From: Paenibacillus sp.
Lineage (GTDB): Bacteria > Bacillota > Bacilli > Paenibacillales > Paenibacillaceae
NCBI GenBank assembly: GCA_029256665.1
Contig: JAQSXN010000071.1
Span: 1 to 10,877 of the forward strand
Length of the DNA stretch: 10,877 bases
Direction of reading: 5' to 3'
Part shown: in pieces, positions 1 to 6,983 of the stretch
How positions within the stretch are numbered: position 1 is the first letter of the stretch
Layout of the letters: every line of letters begins with the position of its first letter
Notes under the pieces: generated by a model
Databases searched by the model: none
Seen by the model: the letters and a program-made list of their open reading frames with translations, nothing else
Told to the model about the DNA's origin: nothing
Translations under genes and position numbers: made by a program

Positions 1-1
1 C

Positions 2-1366
2 CGTTTCAGCAAGGAAACGGAACTACGCTCGCTGATCGAACGCGCCGTCAAGTCGGCGCTTGGCGGACTGCGCCACATCCCGGGGCCATCTTCGGCAGGG
101 AAACGCGAACGGTCGGGACCAACGTACGTGCAAGACGCGATTTCGTTCCATATCGCGGACCGGTTGGAGGAGGAGCGAAGGACGCATCCGCGCCCGGAGC
201 CGCCTGCATTGATCTCGGACCGGGAGCCTAACGCGGCAAGCAAGGGCGAGACGTCAGGCTCGTCACCGGAACCGATTGTCGATCATTCGGCCGCGTCTAC
301 GAATTCCGGCGACGCAGGCGGGTCCAACCACGGCAATGCGAAGCCCGAAACGGGCCGCGTCTCTAACGCAAACGCCAATGGTTCAGGTGGCGTTTCGTCC
401 GCGCAACGGAGCGGCAGCTATGATCGTTCGCCGTCTGCGCGCGCATGGAACGACCGCGAGTCCGCGTACGTGCCGAGGGACGCAACGGAGCGGTTGTACG
501 CCAGGCCGAACGAATCGCTCGGGCACACTTCCGCGGTTCGCGAAACGGCGGCTTCCTTGCAACAATTGGAATCCGAAACCGAGAATGAGGCGAAGTCTAA
601 GTCAACATACGAACATGGTTCGGAAACGATAGATGAAATGCCTCAACAGCAGCCTAACAAACCGCCTAACGAACCGTCGTCACCAATAACGGAAGAGCTA
701 CTTCCTGAGCCGCCCGCCGAACCCGAGCGGCAAGCCGCTGCGGATGAAGCCCCTTCGCCGAGCACGCCGGGAAAACCGAGTTTCCCCGAGCTGCACTGGA
801 TCGGGCAGCATCACGGCACCTATATCGTGGCGCAATCGGACGACGGTCTCTATCTAATCGACCAGCATGCCGCGCACGAGCGGATCAATTATGAATATTA
901 TCTTCATAAATTTGGGAATCCTATAGCTGCAAGCCAAGGACTTATCGTGCCATTGACGCTGGAATTTACGGCAGGCGAGGCGTCGCAACTGCGCGAATGC
1001 ATCGGTCTGTTCGCCGAAGCCGGCGTCGAAGTCGAGCCGTTCGGCGCGCAGACCTTCCTCGTCCGCTCCTATCCGGAGTGGTTTCCGCAAGGCGAGGAGC
1101 AGGCGCTGCTGGAGGAGATGGCGGAGCTGCTGATCGAGGAGCGCAAGTCGATCAATATTACGAAGCTGCGCGAGAAAGCCGCGATCATGTGCTCTTGCAA
1201 AGCTTCGATCAAAGCGAACGACCGTCTGTCCCGCGAAGAAGGGGACGCTTTGCTGGCGCGGCTGTCTAGATGCGTCCAGCCCTATACTTGTCCGCACGGA
1301 AGGCCGATTATCGTCCATCTCTCCACGTACCAGCTAGAAAAAATGTTCAAAAGGGTGATGTCATGA
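2..1366 (+). CDS. mutL: DNA mismatch repair protein MutL, 3' part
   Basis: MutL is the mismatch-repair matchmaker and, in Gram-positives, a nicking endonuclease. The window opens inside the gene; the reading frame is open from base 2, and the ATPase domain lies mostly upstream. The first residues, RFSKETELRSLIERAVKSAL, match the end of the MutL N-terminal domain. A low-complexity linker rich in Pro, Ser, Glu and Asn follows (about 110-781). The C-terminal dimerisation/endonuclease domain begins near FPELHWIGQ at 782. It carries the metal-binding endonuclease motif DQHAAHERINYE (860-895), a beta-clamp-binding-like motif QGLIVP (935-952), a Cys-x-Cys-Lys segment at the usual ACR position (1190-1201) and CPHGRP (1289-1306). 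These show an endonuclease-proficient MutL of the Bacillus type rather than the enterobacterial type. The stop codon overlaps the start of the next gene. A GTG at 128 is only an internal codon. Confidence 0.97.
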   Translation, partial: RFSKETELRSLIERAVKSALGGLRHIPGPSSAGKRERSGPTYVQDAISFHIADRLEEERRTHPRPEPPALISDREPNAASKGETSGSSPEPIVDHSAASTNSGDAGGSNHGNAKPETGRVSNANANGSGGVSSAQRSGSYDRSPSARAWNDRESAYVPRDATERLYARPNESLGHTSAVRETAASLQQLESETENEAKSKSTYEHGSETIDEMPQQQPNKPPNEPSSPITEELLPEPPAEPERQAAADEAPSPSTPGKPSFPELHWIGQHHGTYIVAQSDDGLYLIDQHAAHERINYEYYLHKFGNPIAASQGLIVPLTLEFTAGEASQLRECIGLFAEAGVEVEPFGAQTFLVRSYPEWFPQGEEQALLEEMAELLIEERKSINITKLREKAAIMCSCKASIKANDRLSREEGDALLARLSRCVQPYTCPHGRPIIVHLSTYQLEKMFKRVMS

Positions 1367-2142
1367 TCGTAACGACGGCGCCGTCCCCGACGGCGCGCAC
1401 GATCGAGCAAGCCAAAGGTCTGGCGGCGGAGCTGTCCGCTACGTACGCTCCGCGTCGGCGGTCTTCGATAAGCAAGCTGCTCGCAAGCAGCGGGGATCGA
1501 AGAGCGATCATCGTTACCGATGGCGAGATCAGGTTCTACGACGGCGACGAGTCGCCGCCGCTTTATTTTCATCCCAGCATGGCATTCGTTAGAGTCAAGC
1601 GCCTGCGCAAAGGAGAGACCGATCCCATGATCGAGTTATCCGGCTGCCGGCCCGGCGATACCGTTATCGACTGCACGGCCGGCATGGCCGCGGACTCGCT
1701 CGTTTTCTCTTACGCGGTTGGCGCTTCAGGCACGGTCATCGCGCTCGAGAGCGAGCCGATTCTGTGCGCCGTCGTGCGCGAAGGTTTGGCGGTCTACGAC
1801 TCCGGCCTTCCGGATGTCGACGCCGCGATGAGACGCATTGAGCTGACATGCGGCGAACATGGGCGTTATCTGGCGGAGCAGCCGGACAATAGCGCCGATA
1901 TCGTCTATTTCGACCCCATGTTCAGGCAGCCGATTCTCGAATCGTCGGCGATCGGAGCGTTTCGGTCCCTCGCGAATATGGAGGCTTTAACTTTGGAAGT
2001 CGTGGAACAGGCGAAAAGGGTGGCAAGAAGGACGGTCATGATGAAAGAACATCAAGGAAGCGGCGAATTCGGTCGTCTCGGGTTCGGGAAGAGACATGTC
2101 AATACGTCGAAAATCGCATATGGAGTGATACAAGTTGACTGA
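1363..2142 (+). CDS. Class I SAM-dependent methyltransferase, RsmJ-like
   Basis: This is a predicted cytoplasmic SAM-dependent methyltransferase of 259 residues. The start chosen is the ATG at 1363, which forms an ATGA overlap with the mutL stop. An ATG at 1270 is in frame but lies deep inside mutL. SAM-binding motif I is VIDCTAGMAADSL, with Asp103 and Gly107. The acidic end of strand 2 is ALESEP (Glu129). The motif IV region reads VYFDPMFRQP (Asp184). The DPMF signature and the DATAG-like motif I resemble the RsmJ/YhiQ family, which methylates a guanine of 16S rRNA in E. coli. That resemblance is from memory of the motifs. The Gram-positive relatives found between mutL and miaA have no assigned substrate that I know of, so the substrate is open. 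Its 3' end overlaps miaA by 8 bases, suggesting coupled translation with RNA-modification genes. Confidence 0.88.
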   Translation: MIVTTAPSPTARTIEQAKGLAAELSATYAPRRRSSISKLLASSGDRRAIIVTDGEIRFYDGDESPPLYFHPSMAFVRVKRLRKGETDPMIELSGCRPGDTVIDCTAGMAADSLVFSYAVGASGTVIALESEPILCAVVREGLAVYDSGLPDVDAAMRRIELTCGEHGRYLAEQPDNSADIVYFDPMFRQPILESSAIGAFRSLANMEALTLEVVEQAKRVARRTVMMKEHQGSGEFGRLGFGKRHVNTSKIAYGVIQVD

Positions 2143-3169
2143 GGAAAACGGGGCCGGGCGGCGCCGAGCGGCATCGCCGGATCAGAAGCGCCAGCCGCTG
2201 CTCGTGCTGATCGGACCGACGGCCGTCGGCAAGACGGCGCTCAGCCTGACGCTGGCAAAAGAGTGGAACGCGGAAATCATATCCGGCGATTCCATGCAAG
2301 TCTACCGCGGAATGGACATCGGCACCGCAAAATTGCCGCTTGCGGAGCGGGAAGGCATCCCGCATCATCTCATCGATATTTGCGATCCGGAGGAGCCGTA
2401 TTCGGCCGCCGATTTTCAAGCGGGAGCCCGCGCCGCGATCAAGGAGATAGCCGCGAGGGGAAAGCTGCCTTTTATCGTGGGCGGGACGGGGCTTTATATC
2501 GAATCGTTGTGTTACGACTACCAGTTTGCGGATAATGGGTCGGATGAAGCATTTCGGGCGGAGCAGGAGGCTTATGCATCCGAACATGGAGCGGAAGCGC
2601 TGCATGCCAAACTCGCGGAGGTTGATCCGGAAGCGGCGAACCGTCTGCATCCCAATGATTTGCGGCGCGTCATACGAGCGCTAGAAGTGTACCATCTGAC
2701 GGGTCAGACTTTTTCGGAGCAGCAGGCGGGACAGAAAAAAGAATCGCCTTACGAACTTTGTATTATCGGTTTGTCGATGGACCGGGCGGTCTTGTACCGC
2801 CGAATCGAAGCCCGGATCGACGAGATGCTGGGCCAAGGTCTGGCAGAAGAAGTGAAGCGGCTGCTGGAGCGAGAGCTTCCGCCGCACGCGGTTCCGATGC
2901 AGGCGCTCGGCTATAAGGAGCTCGCCAATTATTTGCGCGGCCAATGCTCTTACGACGCTGCCGTGGAGCGGCTTAAACGGGATACGAGAAGGTTCGCCAA
3001 ACGGCAATTATCGTGGTTTCGGCATATGAAGGATATCCATTGGTTCGACTCAGGAGAAAATTTTCACAACAATTTAGCAGCGATTCATGCTATAATAGCA
3101 GGAAAGTTTCATGATCATCTTGAATATCATACTAACCAATCTTCCATAGACGGGGGTAACGTCCAATGA
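2135..3169 (+). CDS. miaA: tRNA dimethylallyltransferase MiaA
   Basis: MiaA transfers the dimethylallyl group from DMAPP to A37 of tRNAs that read codons starting with U, making i6A. The 344-residue protein starts at a TTG preceded by GGAG (2122-2125) at 9 bases. The start overlaps the upstream methyltransferase by 8 bases. Visible motifs are the P-loop GPTAVGKT (residues 27-34), [17 protein letters not shown] with the catalytic Asp/Ser/Gln pattern, [33 protein letters not shown] and the C-terminal [12 protein letters not shown]. The usual family length is about 310. This one has about 15 extra residues before the P-loop and a tail of about 20 residues after IIAGKF. That tail is read through a probable hfq promoter and the hfq Shine-Dalgarno. 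Its stop overlaps the hfq start (ATGA). Confidence 0.97.
   Translation: MTEENGAGRRRAASPDQKRQPLLVLIGPTAVGKTALSLTLAKEWNAEIISGDSMQVYRGMDIGTAKLPLAEREGIPHHLIDICDPEEPYSAADFQAGARAAIKEIAARGKLPFIVGGTGLYIESLCYDYQFADNGSDEAFRAEQEAYASEHGAEALHAKLAEVDPEAANRLHPNDLRRVIRALEVYHLTGQTFSEQQAGQKKESPYELCIIGLSMDRAVLYRRIEARIDEMLGQGLAEEVKRLLERELPPHAVPMQALGYKELANYLRGQCSYDAAVERLKRDTRRFAKRQLSWFRHMKDIHWFDSGENFHNNLAAIHAIIAGKFHDHLEYHTNQSSIDGGNVQ
3088..3096 (+). promoter_or_regulatory. Probable hfq promoter (extended -10) inside miaA
   Basis: A perfect TATAAT at 3091-3096 is preceded by TG at 3088-3089, giving the extended -10 form TGnTATAAT. No good -35 lies at 16-18 bases upstream (AACAAT at 17), which extended -10 promoters can tolerate. 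Transcription would start near 3103, about 63 bases before the hfq ATG, and would give hfq its own message besides read-through from miaA. This is inferred from sequence only. Confidence 0.5.
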
Positions 3170-3411
3170 ACAAATCGATCAATATTCAAGATACGTTCCT
3201 GAATCAGTTGCGCAAAGATAATATTCCGGTTACCGTATTTCTGATGAACGGATTCCAAATTCGCGGCGTTATTAAAGCGTTCGACAATTTTACGATTATT
3301 ATCGACAGCGAAGGCAGGCAGCAAATGGTGTACAAGCATGCCATTTCGACCTTCGTTCCGCAACGCAACGTATCGCTGATGCAGCAGGACAACTCCCAGT
3401 CCGAGGTCTAG
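3166..3411 (+). CDS. hfq: RNA chaperone Hfq
   Basis: Hfq is a hexameric Sm-like RNA-binding protein that can pair or stabilise small RNAs and mRNAs; its role in Firmicutes is milder than in enterobacteria. The 81-residue product is of full family length. It contains the N-terminal helix with Gln8 ([12 protein letters not shown]), the Sm1 motif [23 protein letters not shown], and the Sm2 segment [13 protein letters not shown], whose Tyr-Lys-His triad lines the proximal RNA face. A short polar tail, QQDNSQSEV, follows. The ATG at 3166 overlaps the miaA stop. The Shine-Dalgarno is GGGGG at 3152-3156, 9 bases upstream. The miaA-hfq order is conserved across many bacteria. A hairpin downstream at 3472 probably ends transcription. 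Confidence 0.98.
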   Translation: MNKSINIQDTFLNQLRKDNIPVTVFLMNGFQIRGVIKAFDNFTIIIDSEGRQQMVYKHAISTFVPQRNVSLMQQDNSQSEV

Positions 3412-3471
3412 TTCGCGAATTCGCATGAAACTTTCTTATAGAACGGCACGTTAAACTAGATAGCGGCATGC

Positions 3472-3509
3472 AAGGGCAACCCGCTCACATGGGTTGCTCT
3501 TGTCGTTTC
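3472..3509 (+). terminator. Probable rho-independent terminator after hfq
   Basis: AAGGGCAACCC (3472-3482) pairs with GGGTTGCTCTT (3491-3501) through 11 base pairs, one of them G-U, around an 8-base loop. The tail that follows, GTCGTTTC, is only weakly T-rich. The hairpin is strong and placed 60 bases after the hfq stop, so termination (perhaps partial) is likely. Confidence 0.65.
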
Positions 3510-3532
3510 AAAAGGCCGTCAAAAGTCCATTC

Positions 3533-3538
3533 TATAAT
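3533..3538 (+). promoter_or_regulatory. Possible -10 element upstream of the penicillin-binding protein gene
   Basis: There is a perfect TATAAT at 3533-3538, 40 bases before the ATG at 3578 and just past the hfq terminator hairpin. No recognisable -35 lies at 16-18 bases, and there is no TG extension. The position fits a promoter for the two-gene envelope operon, but the support is only the -10 hexamer and the layout. Confidence 0.35.
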
Positions 3539-3577
3539 TGCGTAGAGAGAATTCAGGGAGTGCAGGAGGGAACCACC

Positions 3578-6061
3578 ATGGCTGAACAAAAGAAAACGAG
3601 GGCGAAAACGTCCAAAGGGAAGCGGCGCAAAAAAATATCCGGCCGCGCTTGGTTTTACGGCGTGTTCTTTACGGTCGTCATTGGAATCGTATGCGGGGTC
3701 ATCGGTTATTTGTTTATTATTCTTAACGGCGAAAGACTGCTCGAAGAGCATGGCAGCAAGCTGGAATTCGGCGAAGCCTCGATCATATACGACGCCAAAG
3801 GCGAAGAAATATCCCGCCTCTATGACGTCATGGATCATCGCGAAGTCGCCGAATATTCGGAAATTCCGGAAAACATGTTGAACGCGATCGTCGCGACGGA
3901 AGATGAGCGCTTCTACAACCATTCTGGACTCGATTTTATCGCCATCGGACGAGCAGTCGTCAAGGACATCATCGCGCGAAGCGCCGTCGAAGGCGGCAGC
4001 ACGATCACGCAGCAGCTTGCCAAGAACGTGTTTCTTTCCGCGGACAAAACGTTTTTCCGCAAAGCGACGGAAGCGTCCATCGCGGTCGCCTTGGAGCAGC
4101 AAATGACCAAAGAAGAGATTCTCACGATGTACTTGAACCGGATATACTTCGGCAAAGGGGTACACGGCGTCAAGGCGGCGGCGGATTATTATTTTGACGT
4201 GGAGCTGCAGGATCTGGAGCTTTGGCAGGCGGCTACCCTAGCGGCCATGCCGAAAGCGCCGAATCGCTACAATCCCATCAACAATCCGGAGGATTCGATG
4301 AATCGCCGGGCGGTTGTGCTCCAGCTGATGTACCAACAGGACAAAATTACGAAAGAACAGATGGACGAAGCGAAGGCGGTCGTATATGAGGCGCCGGAGC
4401 ATCAAGAGCAATTCAAATCCGGTTCGTACCCGGCGTTCGTCGATTACGTCATCGAAGAAGCAATGGAAGTGACCAAACTGTCCGAAGAAGAGCTGCGGGT
4501 GAGCGGCCTTCGCATTTATACGACGCTGAACCAGCAGGCTCAGAAGTCGGTTGATCAGCAATTCGATAACGACGATAACTTCGAGCAAAGCGTCGACGAT
4601 CAGATCGTGCAAGGCTCCATGATCATCATCGACCATAGGAACGGCGAGATTCAGGCTTTGGCCGGCGGCCGCGACTACGTCAAGAAGGGCTGGAACCGGG
4701 TGACCAAGTACCGTCAGCCGGGCTCCGCGATCAAGCCGATCGTATCGTACGGTCCCGCCCTGGAGAGCGGAGATTACTTCCCGTGGACCGAGCTTGACAA
4801 CGATCAAAAATGTTTCTCGAACTATTGTCCGACCGATCGATGGGGAGCGACTCCGGTATCGATGAAACAAGCGATCAAGGATTCGCGCAATCTCGCGGCC
4901 GTATGGATGCTGAACGAAATCGGCGTGAAAAACGGCGCCGCATTCGCCAAGAAGCTTGGCCTGGAGCTGGAGCCTGACGATATGAACCTCGCGCTTGCGC
5001 TCGGCGGTCTGACCAAGGGCGCATCCCCGCTTCAGATGGCGACGGCATATAGCGTGATGGCGAACGACGGCAAGTCCGTCGATCCGCATACCATTACAAA
5101 AATCGAAGGCAAAAATTATAATTACGACTACAAGCAGCCGCAAGCCGAACAACTGATGTCGTCACAGACGGCTAGGTATTTGACCGACATGATGTTGTCC
5201 GTCGTCGAGAAGGGCGGCACGGGCAGAAGCGCCGCGATCGATCCTCCGGTCGCCGGCAAAACGGGTACGACGCAGCACGGCATTAAAGGTTATTCCGGTG
5301 ACGGAATCAAGGATGCCTGGTTCGTGGGATATACGCCGGAGTGGACAGCGGCCGTCTGGATGGGATACGATAAGACGGATATGAAGCACTTCCTGCACAA
5401 AGGCGGTTCACAGGCTGCCACACTGTTCGCGAAGGTGATGAAGCCGGCCATCAAAGGCGTCGCCAAAGGAAGTTTCGACAAGCCGACGGGCGGCACCGAG
5501 GAAGCGAAAGCGCCGGCCAAGATCGCGAACTTCGCGGCGACGTACAACCCGGAGGAAATCAAGGTCGAACTTAGCTGGGATGCAAGCCCGGAGCCTGATG
5601 TCACGTATCAGATATTCCGCAAGGAATTGAACGAAACGGAATACCAGCTCTTCGATACCCGCGACAATACAGGCGTTACGGATATGAGCATCTTCCCGGG
5701 CATGACGTACGACTATTACGTCGTAGCCCACGATACGAAAAGCAATTTGACGAGCGAACCGTCCGAGAAGGTCCGCATCGAAGTGCCCGAAGTGGATTTG
5801 GGAACGCCGGACGTTCCGATGGAACCCGTCCCGACGGATACGCCGGATCCAGAAGTTACGCCTACGCCGGACAACGGAAACGGCAATGGGAATGGCAACG
5901 GGAACGGCAACGGGAACGAAAATGGGAATGGCAACGGGAACGGGAACGGCGGAACGGAAGACCCAGGTTCCGACGGCGGTGAGATGCCTTCAACAACGCC
6001 GACAACGGATCCCAATCAAGGCGGAGAGGCGGCTGGAGAGCCGACAACCGAGGGAACGTAA
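3578..6061 (+). CDS. Class A penicillin-binding protein (PBP1A family)
   Basis: This bifunctional peptidoglycan synthase polymerises glycan strands and cross-links them outside the membrane. It is 827 residues long from the ATG at 3578, which has AGGAGGG (3564-3570) at 7 bases. A Lys/Arg-rich cytoplasmic head (1-23) precedes one membrane segment (about 24-49). The GT51 transglycosylase domain shows EDERFYNHSGLD, with the catalytic Glu at 108, then GGSTITQQLAKN and RKATEASIAVALEQQMTKEEILTMYLN split over adjacent motifs. The transpeptidase has SAIK (Ser383 nucleophile, Lys386), SRN (from Ser436) and KTGT (from Lys561). A fibronectin type III domain (about 648-737) follows, then a Pro/Thr/Asp-rich stretch, an Asn-Gly repeat, and a Gly/Thr/Glu tail. 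FnIII plus a disordered tail is common in Firmicute PBP1 proteins and probably reaches into the wall. The cyclophilin lipoprotein gene starts 31 bases downstream. Confidence 0.96.
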   Translation: MAEQKKTRAKTSKGKRRKKISGRAWFYGVFFTVVIGIVCGVIGYLFIILNGERLLEEHGSKLEFGEASIIYDAKGEEISRLYDVMDHREVAEYSEIPENMLNAIVATEDERFYNHSGLDFIAIGRAVVKDIIARSAVEGGSTITQQLAKNVFLSADKTFFRKATEASIAVALEQQMTKEEILTMYLNRIYFGKGVHGVKAAADYYFDVELQDLELWQAATLAAMPKAPNRYNPINNPEDSMNRRAVVLQLMYQQDKITKEQMDEAKAVVYEAPEHQEQFKSGSYPAFVDYVIEEAMEVTKLSEEELRVSGLRIYTTLNQQAQKSVDQQFDNDDNFEQSVDDQIVQGSMIIIDHRNGEIQALAGGRDYVKKGWNRVTKYRQPGSAIKPIVSYGPALESGDYFPWTELDNDQKCFSNYCPTDRWGATPVSMKQAIKDSRNLAAVWMLNEIGVKNGAAFAKKLGLELEPDDMNLALALGGLTKGASPLQMATAYSVMANDGKSVDPHTITKIEGKNYNYDYKQPQAEQLMSSQTARYLTDMMLSVVEKGGTGRSAAIDPPVAGKTGTTQHGIKGYSGDGIKDAWFVGYTPEWTAAVWMGYDKTDMKHFLHKGGSQAATLFAKVMKPAIKGVAKGSFDKPTGGTEEAKAPAKIANFAATYNPEEIKVELSWDASPEPDVTYQIFRKELNETEYQLFDTRDNTGVTDMSIFPGMTYDYYVVAHDTKSNLTSEPSEKVRIEVPEVDLGTPDVPMEPVPTDTPDPEVTPTPDNGNGNGNGNGNGNGNENGNGNGNGNGGTEDPGSDGGEMPSTTPTTDPNQGGEAAGEPTTEGT
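5873..5950 (+). repeat. Asn-Gly dipeptide repeat, with 36-base tandem duplication
   Basis: Thirteen consecutive dipeptides (twelve Asn-Gly and one Asn-Glu) are encoded by alternating AAY-GGN codons. Within it, a 23-base perfect direct repeat occurs at 5885-5907 and 5921-5943, offset by 36 bases (12 residues). This points to growth of the tract by tandem duplication. The encoded segment lies in the extracellular tail of the penicillin-binding protein. It should be flexible and low in structure. Confidence 0.9.
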
Positions 6062-6092
6062 GTGCCTCTTCGCCGCGGAATAGGTGGTAGAT

Positions 6093-6737
6093 ATGTTCAT
6101 GCGATTGAAGAGGCTTCAAATAGCGGCCGTCGTGCTGCTTGGCATTATGGTTGTATCGACGGGCTGCGGATCCGGCAACTCCGAGCTTTCGGCGCAAGGG
6201 CAAGACGGCAAACCGAAGGCGATCAGCTGGAGCAAGATGCCGGAAATGTCGATTGACCTTAATAAAGGCTACAAAGCGGTTATCGAGACGACGAAAGGAA
6301 GCTTCGAAATCCGATTGCTGACCAAAAAAGCGCCGGTGACGGTGAACAACTTCGTATTTCTGGCGAATGAAGGTTTCTACGAAGGCTTAAAGTTCCATTC
6401 CATTATCGAGTCGTTTATGATTCAGACCGGAGATCCCGAAGGCAATGGCACCGGCAATGCGGGATACCGCATTCCGGACGAGCTGGACACGGAGTCTACT
6501 TACAAGGAAGGCGTCGTCGCGATGTTTAATACCGGCACGCCGGATTCCGGCAGCAGCCAGTTTTTTATCTGCACGGGACCGGAAGCGTCGAATCTTAACC
6601 GGCAGCCCAATTATACGATTTTCGGCAATGTGGTATCGGGCATGGACGTGATCAAGAAGATCGCGAGCACGCCGGTACAAAACGGAGTTCCCGTCGAGGA
6701 TGTGACCATTGTCGGCGTGACCATCGTAGAGGGTTAA
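6093..6737 (+). CDS. Cyclophilin-type peptidylprolyl isomerase lipoprotein
   Basis: This is a predicted membrane-anchored extracellular protein with a cyclophilin fold, a family that interconverts cis and trans proline bonds. From the ATG at 6093 it has 214 residues. AGGTGG (6082-6087) lies 5 bases upstream; the ATG at 6099 is also possible. The signal peptide has KR, a hydrophobic run and a lipobox-like VSTGC, placing the lipidated Cys at 25. The cyclophilin domain runs from about residue 55 to the end: APVTVNNFVFLANEGFYEG, FHSIIESFMIQTGDPEGNGTG, SSQFFICTG and NYTIFGNVVSGMDVI. The Phe, Met and Gln of FMxQ and the Phe of QFF are kept. The catalytic Arg of FHR is Ser103 here, so isomerase activity may be low or lost. 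It probably shares a transcript with the penicillin-binding protein. Confidence 0.92.
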   Translation: MFMRLKRLQIAAVVLLGIMVVSTGCGSGNSELSAQGQDGKPKAISWSKMPEMSIDLNKGYKAVIETTKGSFEIRLLTKKAPVTVNNFVFLANEGFYEGLKFHSIIESFMIQTGDPEGNGTGNAGYRIPDELDTESTYKEGVVAMFNTGTPDSGSSQFFICTGPEASNLNRQPNYTIFGNVVSGMDVIKKIASTPVQNGVPVEDVTIVGVTIVEG

Positions 6738-6744
6738 AGAAAAC

Positions 6745-6786
6745 AAGCGGCTATTGCGGGTGCAGACCCTGCAGGAGCCGCTTTTT
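6745..6786 (+). terminator. Rho-independent terminator after the cyclophilin gene
   Basis: AAGCGGCT (6745-6752) pairs perfectly with AGCCGCTT (6776-6783). An inner helix TGCAG-ACC-CTGCA sits at 6761-6773. Five T residues follow at 6782-6786. It begins 8 bases after the stop codon. This closes the penicillin-binding protein and cyclophilin unit. Confidence 0.87.
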
Positions 6787-6983
6787 CCTGCCGATTAAAC
6801 GATTTGGAATAGCCTTTAAGTGCGCATCGGCTTGGGAAAGCTTGGTTTATTTTGCCCCCGCGCTGGAGATGGACGTTAAGTTATGGTAATCTTTCACTAT
6901 AGGAGTGTTCTTTGCGAACACGGGGGCCGTCCCGAATAGTGCGGCGGACGTCATTCCTAAATGAACGGAAAGGTACGTTCCGT
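6787..6983 (+). other. Intergenic region with inverted repeats, leader of the DUF402 gene
   Basis: No gene is visible here. A perfect inverted repeat GTGTTC-TTTGC-GAACAC lies at 6905-6921. A small CGGG/CCCG pair lies at 6921-6934. TCATT-CCTA-AATGA lies at 6951-6964, and ACGGAA-AGGTACG-TTCCGT at 6965-6983, the latter ending at the base before the start codon. Only a weak -10-like TATAGG (6898-6903) was seen as a promoter. The repeats could be an operator, a structured leader, or chance in GC-rich DNA. Confidence 0.4.

Noticed and set aside
854..1318. Antisense open frame of 154 codons opposite mutL
   Set aside because: It mirrors the strongly conserved MutL C-terminal domain. The protein has no recognisable motif and no ribosome site was seen.
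1270..1362. Upstream ATG for the methyltransferase
   Set aside because: It lies within the conserved mutL CPHGRP region and has no ribosome site. The ATG at 1363 gives the usual 4-base overlap.
3494..3577. In-frame TTG extension of the penicillin-binding protein by 28 residues
   Set aside because: It would start inside the right arm of the hfq terminator and upstream of the likely -10. The ATG at 3578 has AGGAGGG at 7 bases and gives a normal N-terminus.
4238..5152. Antisense open frame of 304 codons opposite the transpeptidase domain
   Set aside because: The plus strand carries all catalytic motifs here. Long antisense frames are common in GC-rich coding DNA.
5716..6015. Antisense frame with Pro-Phe/Pro-Leu repeats
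   Set aside because: It is the reverse complement of the Asn-Gly codon repeat, not an independent gene.
6905..6921. LexA (SOS) box reading of the palindrome
   Set aside because: The Bacillus SOS box has GAAC then GTTC; here the half-sites are reversed in order, so it does not fit.
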